Part shown: piece after piece, positions 1 through 11,036 of the stretch
Numbering within the stretch: position 1 is the first letter of the stretch
Layout of the letters: each line of letters opens with the position of its first letter
Assembly: GCF_040958095.1 (NCBI RefSeq)
Contig: NC_091208.1
Span: 13,870,183 to 13,934,182, forward strand
Direction: 5' to 3'
Length of the DNA stretch: 64,000 nucleotides
DNA from: Procambarus clarkii
Lineage: Eukaryota > Arthropoda > Malacostraca > Decapoda > Cambaridae
Notes under the pieces: generated by a model
Seen by the model: only the letters and a program-made list of their open reading frames with translations
Told to the model about the DNA's origin: nothing
The model's database searches: none
Translations under genes and position numbers: made by a program

Positions 1-239
1 AATATTTATTTAATAATTATTTAAATAATAAATGGCTATGATATTATTGATTTGTCTTTTCATAAACCAAATATTTAATACGAGTGACATGATAAAAGAT
101 CGTGTATAAAGAATCCTGTAAAAAAGACCTTAATTCAAGAGGAATTAAGGTTTAGTATGGAAAGCCTAGTCTTACCAGTCTTCGTCCCCTGGAACACGAC
201 TAGCCAAGCGGTTTTAATCCCAAATCCTCCAATTACTGA

Positions 240-420
240 TTAGCGAAAAGATAATTAAGGATTGGCACACAGTTAATCCTCCCTGACCGGGATTCCAACC
301 CCCAAAACCCGCCAAAAGCGAGGAGTGACCGTTGTAAAACAATTACCCTCCAAGGAACTGCCTTAACCAAAAAAATTAACACCGAGCAAGTAACATCGGT
401 TAATTTAAAAAAATTACGAT
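240..420 (-). repeat. Diverged tRNA-type SINE fragment
   Basis: The stretch at 258-300 resembles the reverse complement of the SINE at 52138-52330: both share the block around 'ggattggc...aatcctccctgacc', and the following bases look like a decayed tRNA-like head. The flanks (1-240 and 420-480) hold no gene or repeat that I recognise. The similarity was judged by eye and the limits are approximate. Confidence 0.4.
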
Positions 421-480
421 GAGAAATTACCTTGAAAGCAACTGCATGCACGTGTGAAAATACCACGAAAATAACTTCAC

Positions 481-645
481 ATACCATGCCAAGAAATACC
501 TTGAAAGAAGACACACATACCATGGCAAGAAATACCTTGAAAGAAGACACACATACCATGGCAAGAAATACCTTGAAAGAAGACACACATACCATGCCAA
601 GAAATACCTTGAAAGAAGACACACATACCATGCCAAGAAACTCCA
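481..645. repeat. 36-bp tandem repeat, about 4.5 copies
   Basis: A unit beginning 'ataccatgccaagaaatacc' recurs every 36 bp with only a C/G difference (catgcc or catggc). Because 36 is a multiple of three, all frames stay open. The plus frame at 432-749 reads a 12-residue repeat (MPRNTLKEDTHT), but nothing else supports a gene. Bases 646-900 hold nothing recognisable. Confidence 0.9.
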
Positions 646-928
646 AGACAGTGACAGCTTACAGCCATTACGGGCAGTTGAGTGTAAAGACAGTGGAACA
701 CCGTAGTTGTAGAGGCCCCAAAAACACTTTATTCTTCAAGATGAAGTAATTGATATGGGAGTTCAGGGACTATAATGGTTTAACTTTAACCATGAGAGGA
801 GTCAAAGTTATCTGGATTGTTTTGGGGATAACGTTCCCAGCGAAAACAGTAGGATACGAGCGTACGAGTCCAGCCAAGGTTATATAGAACTGTCAGAATG
901 GTAGGAGATAAGAGAGAGGGAGGGAGAG

Positions 929-930
<2 letters not shown>

Positions 931-960
<30 letters not shown>
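931..960. repeat. (CT)n microsatellite
   Basis: About 15 uninterrupted TC dinucleotides follow a short purine-rich (GA/GGGA) stretch at 909-930, so the strand switches from purine-rich to pyrimidine-rich. Confidence 0.97.
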
Positions 961-963
<3 letters not shown>

Positions 964-1104
964 CACGCTTTTATCTTCAAATATCATACCATTATCATCT
1001 TCATCAGACCATCAGTTCTCCGCCCTCCCCATCTACGGTCACTTCTCTTGACCATTACTTCTGCCTTTATCTCTCCCTCTTTATCGTGTGTTGACGCTCC
1101 TACA

Positions 1105-2290
1105 TTCCTCCCCCTCCCAGCCCCACATGCCTCCCCCACCCAGCCCCACATGCCTCCCCCTCCCAGCCCCACATGCCTCCCCCTCCCAGCCCCACATGCC
1201 TCCCCTTCCCAGCCCCACATGCCTCCCCCTCCAGCCCCACATGCCTCCCCTTCCCAGCCCCACATGCCTCCCCTCCCAGCCCCACATGCCTCCCCCTCCC
1301 AGCACCACATGCCTCCCCCTCCCAGCCCCAACATGCCTCCCCTTCCCAGCCCCACATGCCTCCCCCTCCCAGCCCCACATGCCTCCCCCTCCCAGCCCCA
1401 CATGTCTCCCCCTCCCAGCCCACATGCCTCCCCCTCCCAGCCCCACATGCCTCCCCTTCCCAGCACCACATGCCTCCCCCTCCCAGCACCACATGCCTCC
1501 CCCTCCCAGCCCCACATGCCTCCCCTCCCAGCACCACAATGCCTCCCCCTCCCAGCCCCACATGCCTCCCCCTCCCAGCCCCACATGCCTCCCCCTCCCA
1601 GCCCCACATGCCTCTCCTCACAGCCCCACATGCCTCCCCCTCCAGCACCACATGCCTCCCCTCCCAGCACCACATGCCTCCCCCTCCCAGCACCACATCC
1701 CTCCCCCCTCCCAGCCCCACATGCCTCCCCCTCCAGCACCACATGCCTCCCCCATCCCAGCACCACATGCCTCCCCCTCCCAGCACCACATGCCTCCCCT
1801 CCCAGCACCACATCCCTCCCCCCTCCCAGCCCCACATGCCTCCCCCTCCCAGCACCACATGCCTCCCCCTCCCAGCACCACATGCCTCCCCCTCCCAGCA
1901 CCACATGCCTGCCCCTCCAGCACCACATCCCTCCCCCCTCCCAGCCCCACATGCCTCCCCCTCCCAGCACCACATGCCTCCCCCTCCCAGCACCACATGC
2001 CTCCCCCTCCCAGCACCACATGCCTCCCCCTCCCAGCCCCACATGCCTCCCCCTCCCAGCCCCACATGCCTCCCCCTCCCAGCACCACATGCCTCCCCCT
2101 CCCAGCCCCACATGCCTCCCCCTCCCCGCACCACATCCTCCTCCCCCTCCCAGCCCCACATGCCTCCCCCTCCCAGCACCACATGCCTCCCCCTCCCAGC
2201 CCCACATGCCTCCCCTCCCAGCCCCACATGCCTCCCCTCCCAGCCCCACATGCCTCCCCTCCCAGCCCCACATGCCTCCTCCTCCCAGCA
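1105..2290. repeat. C-rich 23-bp minisatellite, about 50 copies
   Basis: Units of the form ccccacatgcctccccctcc + cag are repeated for almost 1.2 kb. Variants include 'caccacatg', 'catccctcccccc' and units one or two bases shorter. The plus strand is very C-rich with almost no G, giving extreme strand asymmetry. Long Pro/His/Ser-rich and Gly/Trp-rich frames on both strands (for example 898-2658 plus and 984-2291 minus) result from this composition. I do not call them as genes. Confidence 0.95.
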
Positions 2291-2442
2291 CACCTCTCCG
2301 ATGTGCCGCCGAAAATTATGCAAATGTCGCCCGGCCACCATCAACTGCCCAACGCTTCCAGATGGGCGCAAAAATGAAAATGGGTCGACCCAGTTCTTGC
2401 GTCGACCAGAGCACACATATGTGCGTGAAGGGGCTGACCCCA

Positions 2443-2732
<290 letters not shown>

Positions 2733-2735
2733 AGC

Positions 2736-3895
2736 CTAGGAGGAGGAGCTCCTAGGAGCTCCCCTGGGTTAAAAGCCATCGATGTGGTCCTTGATAAGAA
2801 AATCGCCGACCTTAAGAGGATCGATGGGTGGATTGAGGATATTGATGCTCATGATGCACTCTACCTGATCACCAGATGTGTTTCCCTCCCCAGGTTAACC
2901 TACTTTCTGAGGTGTTCACCATCTTACAGTAGCCAAAAACTAAGTGAGTATGACCTGTTACTGAAATCAATGCTAGAAAAAGCCCTTAACCCTCTCTCTC
3001 GATGACCTACAGTGGAAACAAGCCTCTCTTCCCGTAAGACTTGGGGGCCTCGGAGTTCGAACAACAACGCAAATCGCTGTTCCAGCCTTCCTGTCCTCCT
3101 TATCAGCATCCGACGACCTTGTGAAGGAAATTCTACCTGCCCAATTACATCAGCTGGCAGGTGTACATGATCCCAATTTTACACGCTGTGCCACAGAGTG
3201 GGCCTCTCGTGCAGGCCAATCACCTCAACCACCATCCCCAAAAGCCCACAAGCAATCCAGCTGGGATGGCCCCATTGTAGACCAAGTTGCTGCAGAGTGC
3301 CTGGGTGCTGCAACAACACAACATGACATTGCTCGCCTCACAGCAGTAGCAGCACCACATGCAGGGATTTCCTGTTAGCAACCCCAATGTCGGCAACTGG
3401 CACGCATCTCACACCACACGCCCTCCGAATTGCTGTGGCCCCTCCGCCTTGCTGCCCCAATCCACACCAGATATAGGTGTATTTGCGGCGAGGTGGTGGC
3501 TGACAGGTACGGCCACCATGGCCTACTCTGCCAAAGCACAGGGGGATGGTACTCGAGGCACAGTGAAGTTAACGACATTCATCAAGAGGAGCCTCACCAC
3601 AGCTGGATGCCCAGCTGAAGAGAGCCCCGTTACCTAATGCCCCGTAACTCTGATGCTCTTATTGGTCGCCCGGATGGTATCACAGTGAACCCCTGGAAGA
3701 ATGGCAAGCAGTGGGTATGGGACTACACGTGCGTATCAACCCTGGCTAACACCTACATTAACCTCAGTGTTGCACAACCAGGTTGCGCTGCCACCCACAG
3801 GGAAGCAGCCAAATCCCGTAAGTATAGAGAACTGGATCACCACTACAATTTTGTCCCCATTGCTTCTGAGACACTCAGCGCCTGGGTAAAATCGA
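2736..3895 (+). pseudogene. 3' part of a non-LTR retrotransposon with restriction-like endonuclease (RLE)
   Basis: Three plus frames must be read in turn. The first (2760-3005) covers the region after the RT palm ('IADLKRIDGWIEDIDAHDAL', 'LPRLTYFLR'). Next comes a segment with LGGLGVRTTTQIAVPAFL at about 3040-3100. About 3430-3620 holds a C-x-C...H-x4-C cluster (CICGEVVADRYGHHGLLC) followed by a Tyr-Ser-Arg-His motif. At 3637-3890 comes RPDGITVNPW...VWDYT, which fits the PD...D signature of RLE nucleases. This is the C-terminal architecture of R2/Hero/NeSL-type LINEs, which nick target DNA with this domain. The RT core and everything upstream are missing (cut at the TA repeat), and at least three frameshifts separate the pieces. 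The right end abuts the Gypsy LTR fragment. The clade within the RLE group is not resolved. Confidence 0.75.
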
Positions 3896-4257
3896 TTCTA
3901 ACATCGAATCATTCCCGTGTAATTAATTTCACACTCTTAAGTTTCCACGGTCATCGGTTATAGTGGGGATCAAGCCCCAAGGTTGATTAATTAGCGTGAT
4001 CGATCCAGACCTCGATCATTGCTCGGTGTTGCTGGTCTGGTGGTGGCAGCGTAGAGGCGACTCTAGGGTTTTGCTCAAAGCCTAGGTCACGTCATACTGG
4101 TGTAGAATCCTAAGTCGGTCAATCGTCTTAGGACCACGTGGCGTGGAGTTGGCTTTGGTAAAACTTTTGGAGTCCCTTGGTAGAGAATAAAAGTAAGAAT
4201 ACGGGTAGAGGGGGAGTAGAAGGTAGATAAGTAGAGAGGAACTCTAACCCGTGTTAC
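3890..4257 (+). repeat. Inverted partial Gypsy LTR (foldback arm)
   Basis: This segment is the reverse complement of the first ~365 bp of the LTR at 15132-16400 and ends exactly at the LTR terminus (...cccgtgttaca). Bases 3890-4127 are inverted relative to 4279-4512, so the two arms could form a stem of about 235 bp around a ~150-bp centre. In plus orientation it is the 3' end of a 5' LTR and is followed by a primer-binding site. Confidence 0.9.
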
Positions 4258-4258
4258 A

Positions 4259-4277
4259 ATGGTGGCAGCGGTGGGAT
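4259..4277 (+). other. tRNA-Leu-type primer-binding site next to the inverted LTR arm
   Basis: Immediately after the LTR end (TGTTACA plus one A) comes TGGTGGCAGCGGTGGGAT. It is complementary to the 3' end of animal tRNA-Leu plus CCA (ATCCCACCGCTGCCA-CCA). In LTR retrotransposons this site primes minus-strand DNA synthesis. Here it sits between two oppositely oriented LTR pieces, not at the start of an internal region. Confidence 0.75.
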
Positions 4278-4278
4278 C

Positions 4279-5399
4279 ATTGACCGACTTAGGATTCTAC
4301 ACCCAGTATGACGTGACCTAGGCTTTGAGCAAAAACCCTAGAGTCGCCTCTACGCTGCCACCACCAGACCAGCAACACCGAGCAATGATCGAGGTCTGGA
4401 TCGATCACGCTAATTAATCAACCTTGGGGCTTGATCCCCACTATAACCGATGACCATGGAAACTTAAGAGTGTGAAATTAATTACACGGGAATGATTCGA
4501 TGTTAGAATCGGCGCCCAATCCAACTCTGCCTCGTGTGGACCACGTGACCAGGACAAGTGTACACATAAAACACATGGAAATAATAAAAATGCAATTTAT
4601 TAACCTAATTAATTTATTAAAAGAAAAACTAAAACAAAATCTAAATATGTTCACTCCCTGTCACTTTAACACTCCCTACTTGACCTGAATGCAATGAGTT
4701 AACTGTTCTTATACATACCAATAGCAACAATACCTCTATGTTTTACCAGCTAAAGATGTTGGGCTGGTCTTGGGAGAGGTAAGATGGATTGACCTCTCCA
4801 GGTTGCTCTGTAGTCCACACTGATCTCTTCCTCGTCTGGTCTAGCCCAGACTAGAACATTGTATCCTTCCGCCTAGTCAAAGTTTTACCAAGTTACTAGC
4901 CAGGTTTAAGTTATAACAATTAACCTCTGTTGTACTTAATTGATCCAGACTGGTTGAATTATTTTACTGAAATTAAATTACACAAACATCTAACGGCAGA
5001 GCTGTTCCCGACCCTAAAATGGTTAATTGAACTTTGAGAAATAGTAGACATGTCAACCCTGCTGACCTATGACCGCCGGTCACTCCGCCTTACAAGTTAG
5101 ATCTGATTCGTGACGTCACTGATGGTGACTTAAACTCAATAATTAGAATACTCTTGATATTGTACCCAGTACTATTATACAATACAATTTTAATACAAAA
5201 TGAATAAAGGCTAATTTCTCTAAATTACTGAATACTATAGGATGATTCATTATACGCAGCTATGAACAAGGCGTCGGTTATTTCCACCGCGAATTCCCCT
5301 GGGGGTCAGGTTCCCAGGTCACCATGCGGGCTCAGTTTCCCATTCTCTTTTGTCGATAAACCACTCTGGATAATTCTTACAACAGCCTAGTTTGTTACA
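4279..5399 (-). repeat. 3' LTR of the Gypsy element (terminally truncated)
   Basis: Direct repeat of 15268-16400. The minus-strand start (plus 5399) reads TGTAACAAACTAGG, matching the other LTR. The far end is missing: homology begins at 'attgaccgacttagg' (4279), where the sequence switches to primer site plus inverted LTR. Confidence 0.93.
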
Positions 5400-5400
5400 A

Positions 5401-5419
5401 CCCCCCCCCCCCCCCCCCC
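5401..5419 (-). other. Polypurine tract: 19 consecutive G on the element's sense strand
   Basis: Directly internal to the 3' LTR (separated by one base) lies C19 on the plus strand, which is G19 on the retrotransposon sense strand. A polypurine tract in this position primes plus-strand DNA synthesis. A pure G run is unusual compared with mixed A/G tracts, and its exact length is likely to be uncertain. Confidence 0.8.
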
Positions 5420-7297
5420 GCTCAAGCACTTAGTAAACCTTGTTAATTTGTTAAAAATCACGAGGTTTAGTATCCAAACCCCCAATTCAACTCATGCCAC
5501 AAACAAAAGCTAACCTAACTAATAAAATTTGACAAATAATAGTCCAACATCATAATAAATATGTTCACATTTCATAAGTTTCTCAGCTGTCAACTGACAG
5601 CAATCCTCAAACATCAGGAAACATACATCCTATCCTTACTGACATAGCTAAATAACATGGCCCTACTCTACCATCAAAGACTAGCTATTAAACTCTCTTG
5701 GCTCTTCACTAGCCAAGTCCATGTGTCCTCTAGAGCCGGCCACACCGTGCTCAAACAAACATTAAAGTTATAACTTCAGACTGAACTCTCAGCCATCCGG
5801 GAGCGTACTACGGAACTATCAAGTTCACATCCGTGTACTAACCACTCCCCATCAATGTCAACCTTGACATGTTAAGGAACACACCTAATGTTTATTACAT
5901 GTATCTAAAAATATAAAAAAAAATTCCTATACTATATCACAGGTTTCAGCTGACTGTACAGGCAAGTGTTCTCACTCACTAGAAGTGTCAATGTTTATAT
6001 TGGTCCGCCTCTCCTGTGTTCAAACATTCTGAAAAAAATAGCACAACATAATTTTCCATAACCGTTTGTTCAGGGCTGAGACAATTACACAGGGGCTTCG
6101 ATGTTAATTAATGACCAATGTCTAGAGTAAGATTTTCATATATTATACCAGAATTATTTTAAATCTGTTTTTCAACATTTATAAAGTATTGATTCTAAAT
6201 CTGTTTTTCAACATTTACACAAAAGTGTCCAGATGTTCTTTACACAGATGTTCAGAGCCACTTTGTGGTTTGTATCAATTGTTCATATTGAGTAATCGAA
6301 AAAAAAATCGATGCTGCTGGATGCTGAATGTAGTCGCTGACGATGACGGTGTCGATCTTGCTTCTCCCCATGTGTAGACATCAATACCTGGTCCTCTTGT
6401 ACTCCCATCCGGTACTCCTGAATGACGACAGAGTGTAGTAGAGCTGAGTGCCAAGTGACAGCTGTAGAATACTGTTACTTCGGCCATTAATCTTGCTCTC
6501 GACAGTTCACACGCCTTCATATCAATCACAGTTCACACGGCAGTCTTGATGTTAAACTTGACGTCGCAGATGACCACAGCAGAGCAGGACTGGATGTACC
6601 AACGGTGTCTCTTAGCAGGAGTGGTGTCAGAAGGTCGTAGAGGCGGGTTGCTTGTTTGCAGAACAGGTGAATCTCGTCTTCCCTCATTGCTCACGTCATC
6701 TCAGGCGTTTCTTGATGTCACCAGGTTACTAGGCCGTAAACACCAACTGTGTATACCCTCGTACCGCCGACTTTAGGCCAAAGGAAACAATTTTGCGACC
6801 TTCTATTGGCGAGTCCCGGTACTCTGTAGGGAAACCGTGCCTTCCACCTGTGACCGCCTTACTTCCGCTTTCTTGTTACTTCAGATGACGTAATCATTAA
6901 TCTTCCGGCGAAATTCTTGAGTACTGCTACGTGCTTTCCATTTCTTGACCTCTCCTCCAACACTGCTGGAATGGCTGCAGTCTTGATGACGCAGCAGGTG
7001 GGTAGTGGTGATCTCGAGACAGCTACCCCGGCGTTGTATGGCACCTCCGGTGACTGCTATAATGTGGACAGCTCGCTGGCCCTGACAACCTCGTTAGTGA
7101 CGTGAGGCGTCGGCCGGGTGACTCTTGGACAGTCACTCATCCCCAAAGTAACTGATGTATGGGTTACTGGGTCTGGTGGGTGGAACCCAAGAGCACGGTA
7201 AAAGTTGCTACCTGAGTTAAGTATAGACATAGTACACCTCATTGCCTTTACAGGAAAATCTAATGAATACTAAATTATACTAACCAAGGAAGTTACT
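5420..7297 (-). other. 3' non-coding region of the Gypsy element
   Basis: About 1.9 kb between the integrase C-terminus and the polypurine tract. I see only short unsupported frames here and no sign of an env-like gene (no long frame, signal peptide or membrane segment). The sequence is AT-rich up to about 6300, then of mixed composition. Confidence 0.6.
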
Positions 7298-7753
7298 TTA
7301 CTGTATAGCGCGAGATCTCGTCACCATAGGGTGGCGAGACTGCACCTGACTACTGATGAGCGATGACAGAGGGTCATCCTCATCTTCTGACTCGTCGGTG
7401 AAGCCATGAGTCAGCACTGCTGAGTCAGGAACTAGACCCGCTGAAGGCAGTTCTAATTCCTCTCTAGCATGATAATGTTTCAATTTATTCACATGAATTG
7501 TCCTTTCCACCTGGTCCTCGAACACTCCTTTTATAACAAGATTAACCGGCCCCGCCCTTTTAATTACTCTATATGGTCCTCGCCACCTCGGAGCTAGTTT
7601 CCTGCTCTGATTGGCGGGCGCAGCCTCATTCACTCTCAATACGAGGCTTCCTTCCTTCAACTCAAGAGGGCGCACTTTCTTGTCATAAAAATGAGCATAC
7701 CGAGTCCGTGCCTTCTTGGACGCTTCAGCTGCAATATTCCATGCATTTCTCAT
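7298..7753 (-). pseudogene. Gypsy integrase C-terminal part (GPY/F-like module), frame-shifted from 7750-8661
   Basis: The 151-residue frame continues the integrase after a one-base frame change at a short A run near 7751-7756. It carries the WRGPYRVIKRAGPVNLVI segment typical of the GPY/F module, which binds DNA or helps multimerisation, then 'HVNKLKHYH' and an acidic tail (DESEDEDDPLSSL). No chromodomain is visible. It overlaps the upstream frame by 4 nt and clearly belongs to the same polyprotein. Whether the break is a real mutation or an assembly error cannot be told from one sequence. Confidence 0.85.
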
Positions 7754-8661
7754 TTTCCAAGGACCTCTGAAGGATAGTCCTCCCCGTATGCAACATTATG
7801 TCTGTTAAGCAGACCTGAGGGGAAATTGCATGAATTACCAGTAAACAAATGAAGTGGTTGGGTGTTAATTGATTGGTGGATGGCAGTATTCAAGGCGAAC
7901 TGAACATAGGGTAGGTGTTCATCCCAGGTGTTTGCATCATGTTCAGCAAGGATTGCAAGCATATCCTTGACTGAACGATTAGTCCGTTCCGTCATTCCGT
8001 TTGCTTGTGGGTGGTAGGCTGTTGTAAAAGCCGAAGTTGTCTCTAAAATCTTACAAACTTCTCTAAATATATTCCCATTGAATTCTTGACCCCGGTCAGA
8101 GACTAAAACTTTAGGAGGTCCGAATACAGTAACGAACCTACGCAAGAACGCATCTGCAACCGTACGAGAATCCTTCTGAGGTAATGCAACTAGTGTAGTG
8201 TATCTAGACAGATGGTCAACTAGCACCAACACATATCTGTTACCTGAATGACTGTGGTGTAAATCAATCAGATCGGCCCCCACACGATCTAACGGTTCAC
8301 GAATTTCAGGAAATTCCTGAAGTGGGGCTTGTACCTTAAGGGTGCCTTTCCTCCTCTGGCAACGAGGGCACGACTTCACGAAATTGATTACCTCAGAAAG
8401 TAATCCTGGAAAATAAAATAGAGACTTTGCTTTTAAGTGCGTTTTAAAGATCCCCGGATGCCCTGCAATTTTTGAAGCATGCGCAAGCTTTAACGCTGAT
8501 GACCGCAACGCGTCCGGAATAACTAGCTGAAATACTGCCCTATCATTCTGGCTATTAACATAATACAGGACGCCCTGTTTCATTTCAAAATCATGAATAG
8601 GTAAATTCTTTTTCTTTTTCGGGTATTTTCCTCCCTCTAAATACTCAATAATTCTTTCCAT
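7750..8661 (-). CDS. pol (IN): Gypsy integrase, zinc-binding and catalytic core
   Basis: Integrase inserts the element's cDNA into chromosomal DNA. The 303-residue frame has the N-terminal HHCC zinc region (H...AGHPGIFKTHLKAK...FVKSCPRCQRRKG, about residues 55-105). The DDE core follows: the first Asp in VGADLIDLHHS (~residue 128), the second in VLVSDRGQEFN (~185), and the Glu in HPQANGMTERTNRSVKDM (~220). The product ends early at a frameshift near 7751. The C-terminal module continues in 7298-7753. It overlaps the RT frame by 17 nt in a different phase, so a second break (or programmed shift) lies at 8645-8661. Confidence 0.9.
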   Translation of the reverse strand: MERIIEYLEGGKYPKKKKNLPIHDFEMKQGVLYYVNSQNDRAVFQLVIPDALRSSALKLAHASKIAGHPGIFKTHLKAKSLFYFPGLLSEVINFVKSCPRCQRRKGTLKVQAPLQEFPEIREPLDRVGADLIDLHHSHSGNRYVLVLVDHLSRYTTLVALPQKDSRTVADAFLRRFVTVFGPPKVLVSDRGQEFNGNIFREVCKILETTSAFTTAYHPQANGMTERTNRSVKDMLAILAEHDANTWDEHLPYVQFALNTAIHQSINTQPLHLFTGNSCNFPSGLLNRHNVAYGEDYPSEVLGK

Positions 8662-10225
8662 CTAGGCTCGTCATCTGGTATTCTCTCATTTTATCTGATG
8701 GAATGGTTTCAATATTTTCATTAATCTGAACTGCCGCTATATTTCTACTTAGCGTGTCTGGCACAACATGTGCTGGACCAGGCTTGTACAAGATCTGGAA
8801 TGAGTGGGCCGAAAGTTCGTGAGACCAGCGTGACATTCGTGGGCATTTCGTTCGCTTTTTAAATATGTGTGTTAACGCTCGATGGTCTGTGTAGATTACA
8901 AAATGCCGCTGAAATAGGTAAGGCTCGAAATACCTAACTGATTCTACTACTGCCAGTGCCTCCCGATCCGTAGCTGAATAACGAACTTCAGGTCCTTTGA
9001 CCTTCCTACTGAAATAGGCTACTGGATGGGGTAAATTATCTGCGTCTCGCTGAATTAAGCACCCGCCAATAGCAATACCGCTGGCGTCAGTGTGCACTTC
9101 CCACTCTTTCTCAAAATCAGGAATAGCCAATACCGGTGTCGTGATTAGTTGGTCTTTCAGTTTGCGATAGGCCTCGTCATGTTCAGATTTCCACACAAAC
9201 TTCGCATTTTTCTTTGTCAGATCAGTCAGGGGTGCTGAAATGCCAGCGAAACCTTCAATATGACGACGAAAATATCCGGCCGCCCCCAAAAACCTACGCA
9301 CGTCCTTTGCTGTCCTTGGAGTAGGCATGTCAGCAATGGCGCGGCAAGAATCTGGGTCAGGTCGGATACCGTCTGGGCACACCTGGAACCCCAGAAATTT
9401 GAATTTCTGAGCCGCCAGGGTGCACTTCTGAACATTCAGCCTGAAACCTGCCTGATCTAACAACTTCAAAGTCTCAGTCAAGTCCTGTAGGTGTTCCTCA
9501 AACGTCCTGGAATATATCACAACATCATCCAGGTACGCTAAAGAATGCCTACCCAGTACCGGACTAAGGATAAAGTTGATGGCCCTCTGAAACGACGAAG
9601 GCGCTGTCTTTAAACCAAACGGCATCCTACGGAATTGATAAGTGTGCCTACCATCCGAGAATGCTGTTTTTTCCCTATCCTGTTCTGCCACCGGAATCGC
9701 CCAATACGCCGATTTTGCGTCAAGAGTTGAGAAATACTTAGCAGCACCAAATTGATCTATTATCTCCTGTATTCGGGGCAACGGATACACATCACCCTTA
9801 GTTAGTTCGTTCACCTTCCGGTAGTCAACACAGAAACGATAACTACCGTCCGGTTTCCGAACTAGCACAACAGGAGAGAGCCACGGTGACGTACTAGGCT
9901 CTATCACGCCCTGTCTCAACATTTTCTGGCACTCCTCCCTGATAATGTTCTTTGCCTGTTCCGGCAACCTCCACTGTCTTGTGTACACAGGCAAATGGTC
10001 ACCAGTTGGAATGGTGTGCTCGATCTTATCAAGGAGACCAATCTGGTCATCCTCTGTCGCAAACAATTTCGGGAATTTTCGTAAAACTCCTCTCAGTGCC
10101 TTCCTATCCGCCTGTGCAACATGTTGCAAATCAAGTGCTGAAATTAATTTTTCTACTTCCTCTACATTCTGTGCAACATTTCTCGTCTCGTATTGTACTT
10201 TGGATGGTGTTTTAGTAATCATCAT
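8645..10225 (-). CDS. pol (RT-RH): Gypsy reverse transcriptase and RNase H
   Basis: A 526-residue frame that would copy the element's RNA into DNA. RT motifs in order: 'LSPVVLVRKPDGSYRFCVDY' (~105-125), STLDAKSAYWAIPV (~150), FRRMPFGLKTAPSSFQR (~185-200) and the catalytic YLDDVVIYS (~220), then FLGFQVCPDGIRPDP. The linker PLTDLTKKNAKFVW leads to RNase H with HTDASGIAIGGCL (~375), the Glu region 'YSATDREALAVVESVRYF' and YTDHRALTHIF. All catalytic Asp residues are present. The start ATG overlaps the protease-frame stop as ATGA. In most Gypsy elements protease and RT share one frame, so this overlap is more likely an indel than a designed start. Confidence 0.95.
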   Translation of the reverse strand: MMITKTPSKVQYETRNVAQNVEEVEKLISALDLQHVAQADRKALRGVLRKFPKLFATEDDQIGLLDKIEHTIPTGDHLPVYTRQWRLPEQAKNIIREECQKMLRQGVIEPSTSPWLSPVVLVRKPDGSYRFCVDYRKVNELTKGDVYPLPRIQEIIDQFGAAKYFSTLDAKSAYWAIPVAEQDREKTAFSDGRHTYQFRRMPFGLKTAPSSFQRAINFILSPVLGRHSLAYLDDVVIYSRTFEEHLQDLTETLKLLDQAGFRLNVQKCTLAAQKFKFLGFQVCPDGIRPDPDSCRAIADMPTPRTAKDVRRFLGAAGYFRRHIEGFAGISAPLTDLTKKNAKFVWKSEHDEAYRKLKDQLITTPVLAIPDFEKEWEVHTDASGIAIGGCLIQRDADNLPHPVAYFSRKVKGPEVRYSATDREALAVVESVRYFEPYLFQRHFVIYTDHRALTHIFKKRTKCPRMSRWSHELSAHSFQILYKPGPAHVVPDTLSRNIAAVQINENIETIPSDKMREYQMTSLDGKNY

Positions 10226-11036
10226 TTCAGTGCACTACATTGTGCAGTGACGGCTGGCGTCTCAGCTGACTCATGGTGAAAGATTTCTGTGTCCTCCACC
10301 ATGGTTCCCTGAGATACCCTATCACCTGCCCTGAAGCGAAAAGTCTTATGTGAAAGATTGACAACTGGAATGAGTGCACCTTTATCGAGCACTACAACTA
10401 AGTGATGAGGAATTAATAAACTATCACATCTCCCAGCCACCTGAAGGGTGGTACCTGGTTGTATGTGACGTCCCACGGCTACTTTAATAAATTTAACAGA
10501 ATGTGGTGGGCAACTCTGTTTGGTCAATGCATGCAATGCGCATGACCTCTTAACTGTGTCTGGAAGAGACTTAAAAATCAATTTTGGATAGTGCGCATTA
10601 TATTTCAGCTTCCTCTTAATTGAAGCTACAACTGGGGGATGGTCGATCATCTCCACTGGGTAGGAAGTCTGTCCCAACTGCAACCTGCAGTTCCTAGCCC
10701 CTTTTTGAGCAGACAAGGAATAATCAAATCGCGACAGAAAATCAGTTCCCATTAAGATGTGACCAGGAAAATCAAGGTTCTCTACGATCGTACATGTGTG
10801 AGGCTGCAATTCCCCATCAATCTCAAAATTAACTGTACCTTGACCTACGATCTCAATCTTTTCCCCATTGACCGCTGTTAATGTCTTTGCGCAACGTTGA
10901 AGACGTGATACTTAAAATTGCTGAAGGCTGACTTTTTAATTACCGTTGCCTGGCTTCCTGTATCAACAAAAGCTGTCAATCTCACACCTTCCACTTTCAC
11001 CTCAAAAGTAGGCCTACCATCACTAGGAGACTGCTT
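10222..11036 (-). pseudogene. pol (PR): Gypsy aspartic protease (retropepsin-like), split by a frameshift
   Basis: Retropepsin-type proteases cut the Gag-Pol polyprotein. The catalytic motif FVDTGSQATVIKK lies at about 10930-10975, in the same frame as gag and following an in-frame TGA at 11037-11039. This frame stops at about 10878. The remainder, including the second conserved block (HILMGTDFLSRFDYSL, about 10725-10770), continues in another frame that is open from about 10920 to 10222. The shift occurs near a TTTT run at about 10915. The active-site Asp and the flap and hydrophobic regions are all recognisable, so the domain is complete apart from the break. Confidence 0.85.
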
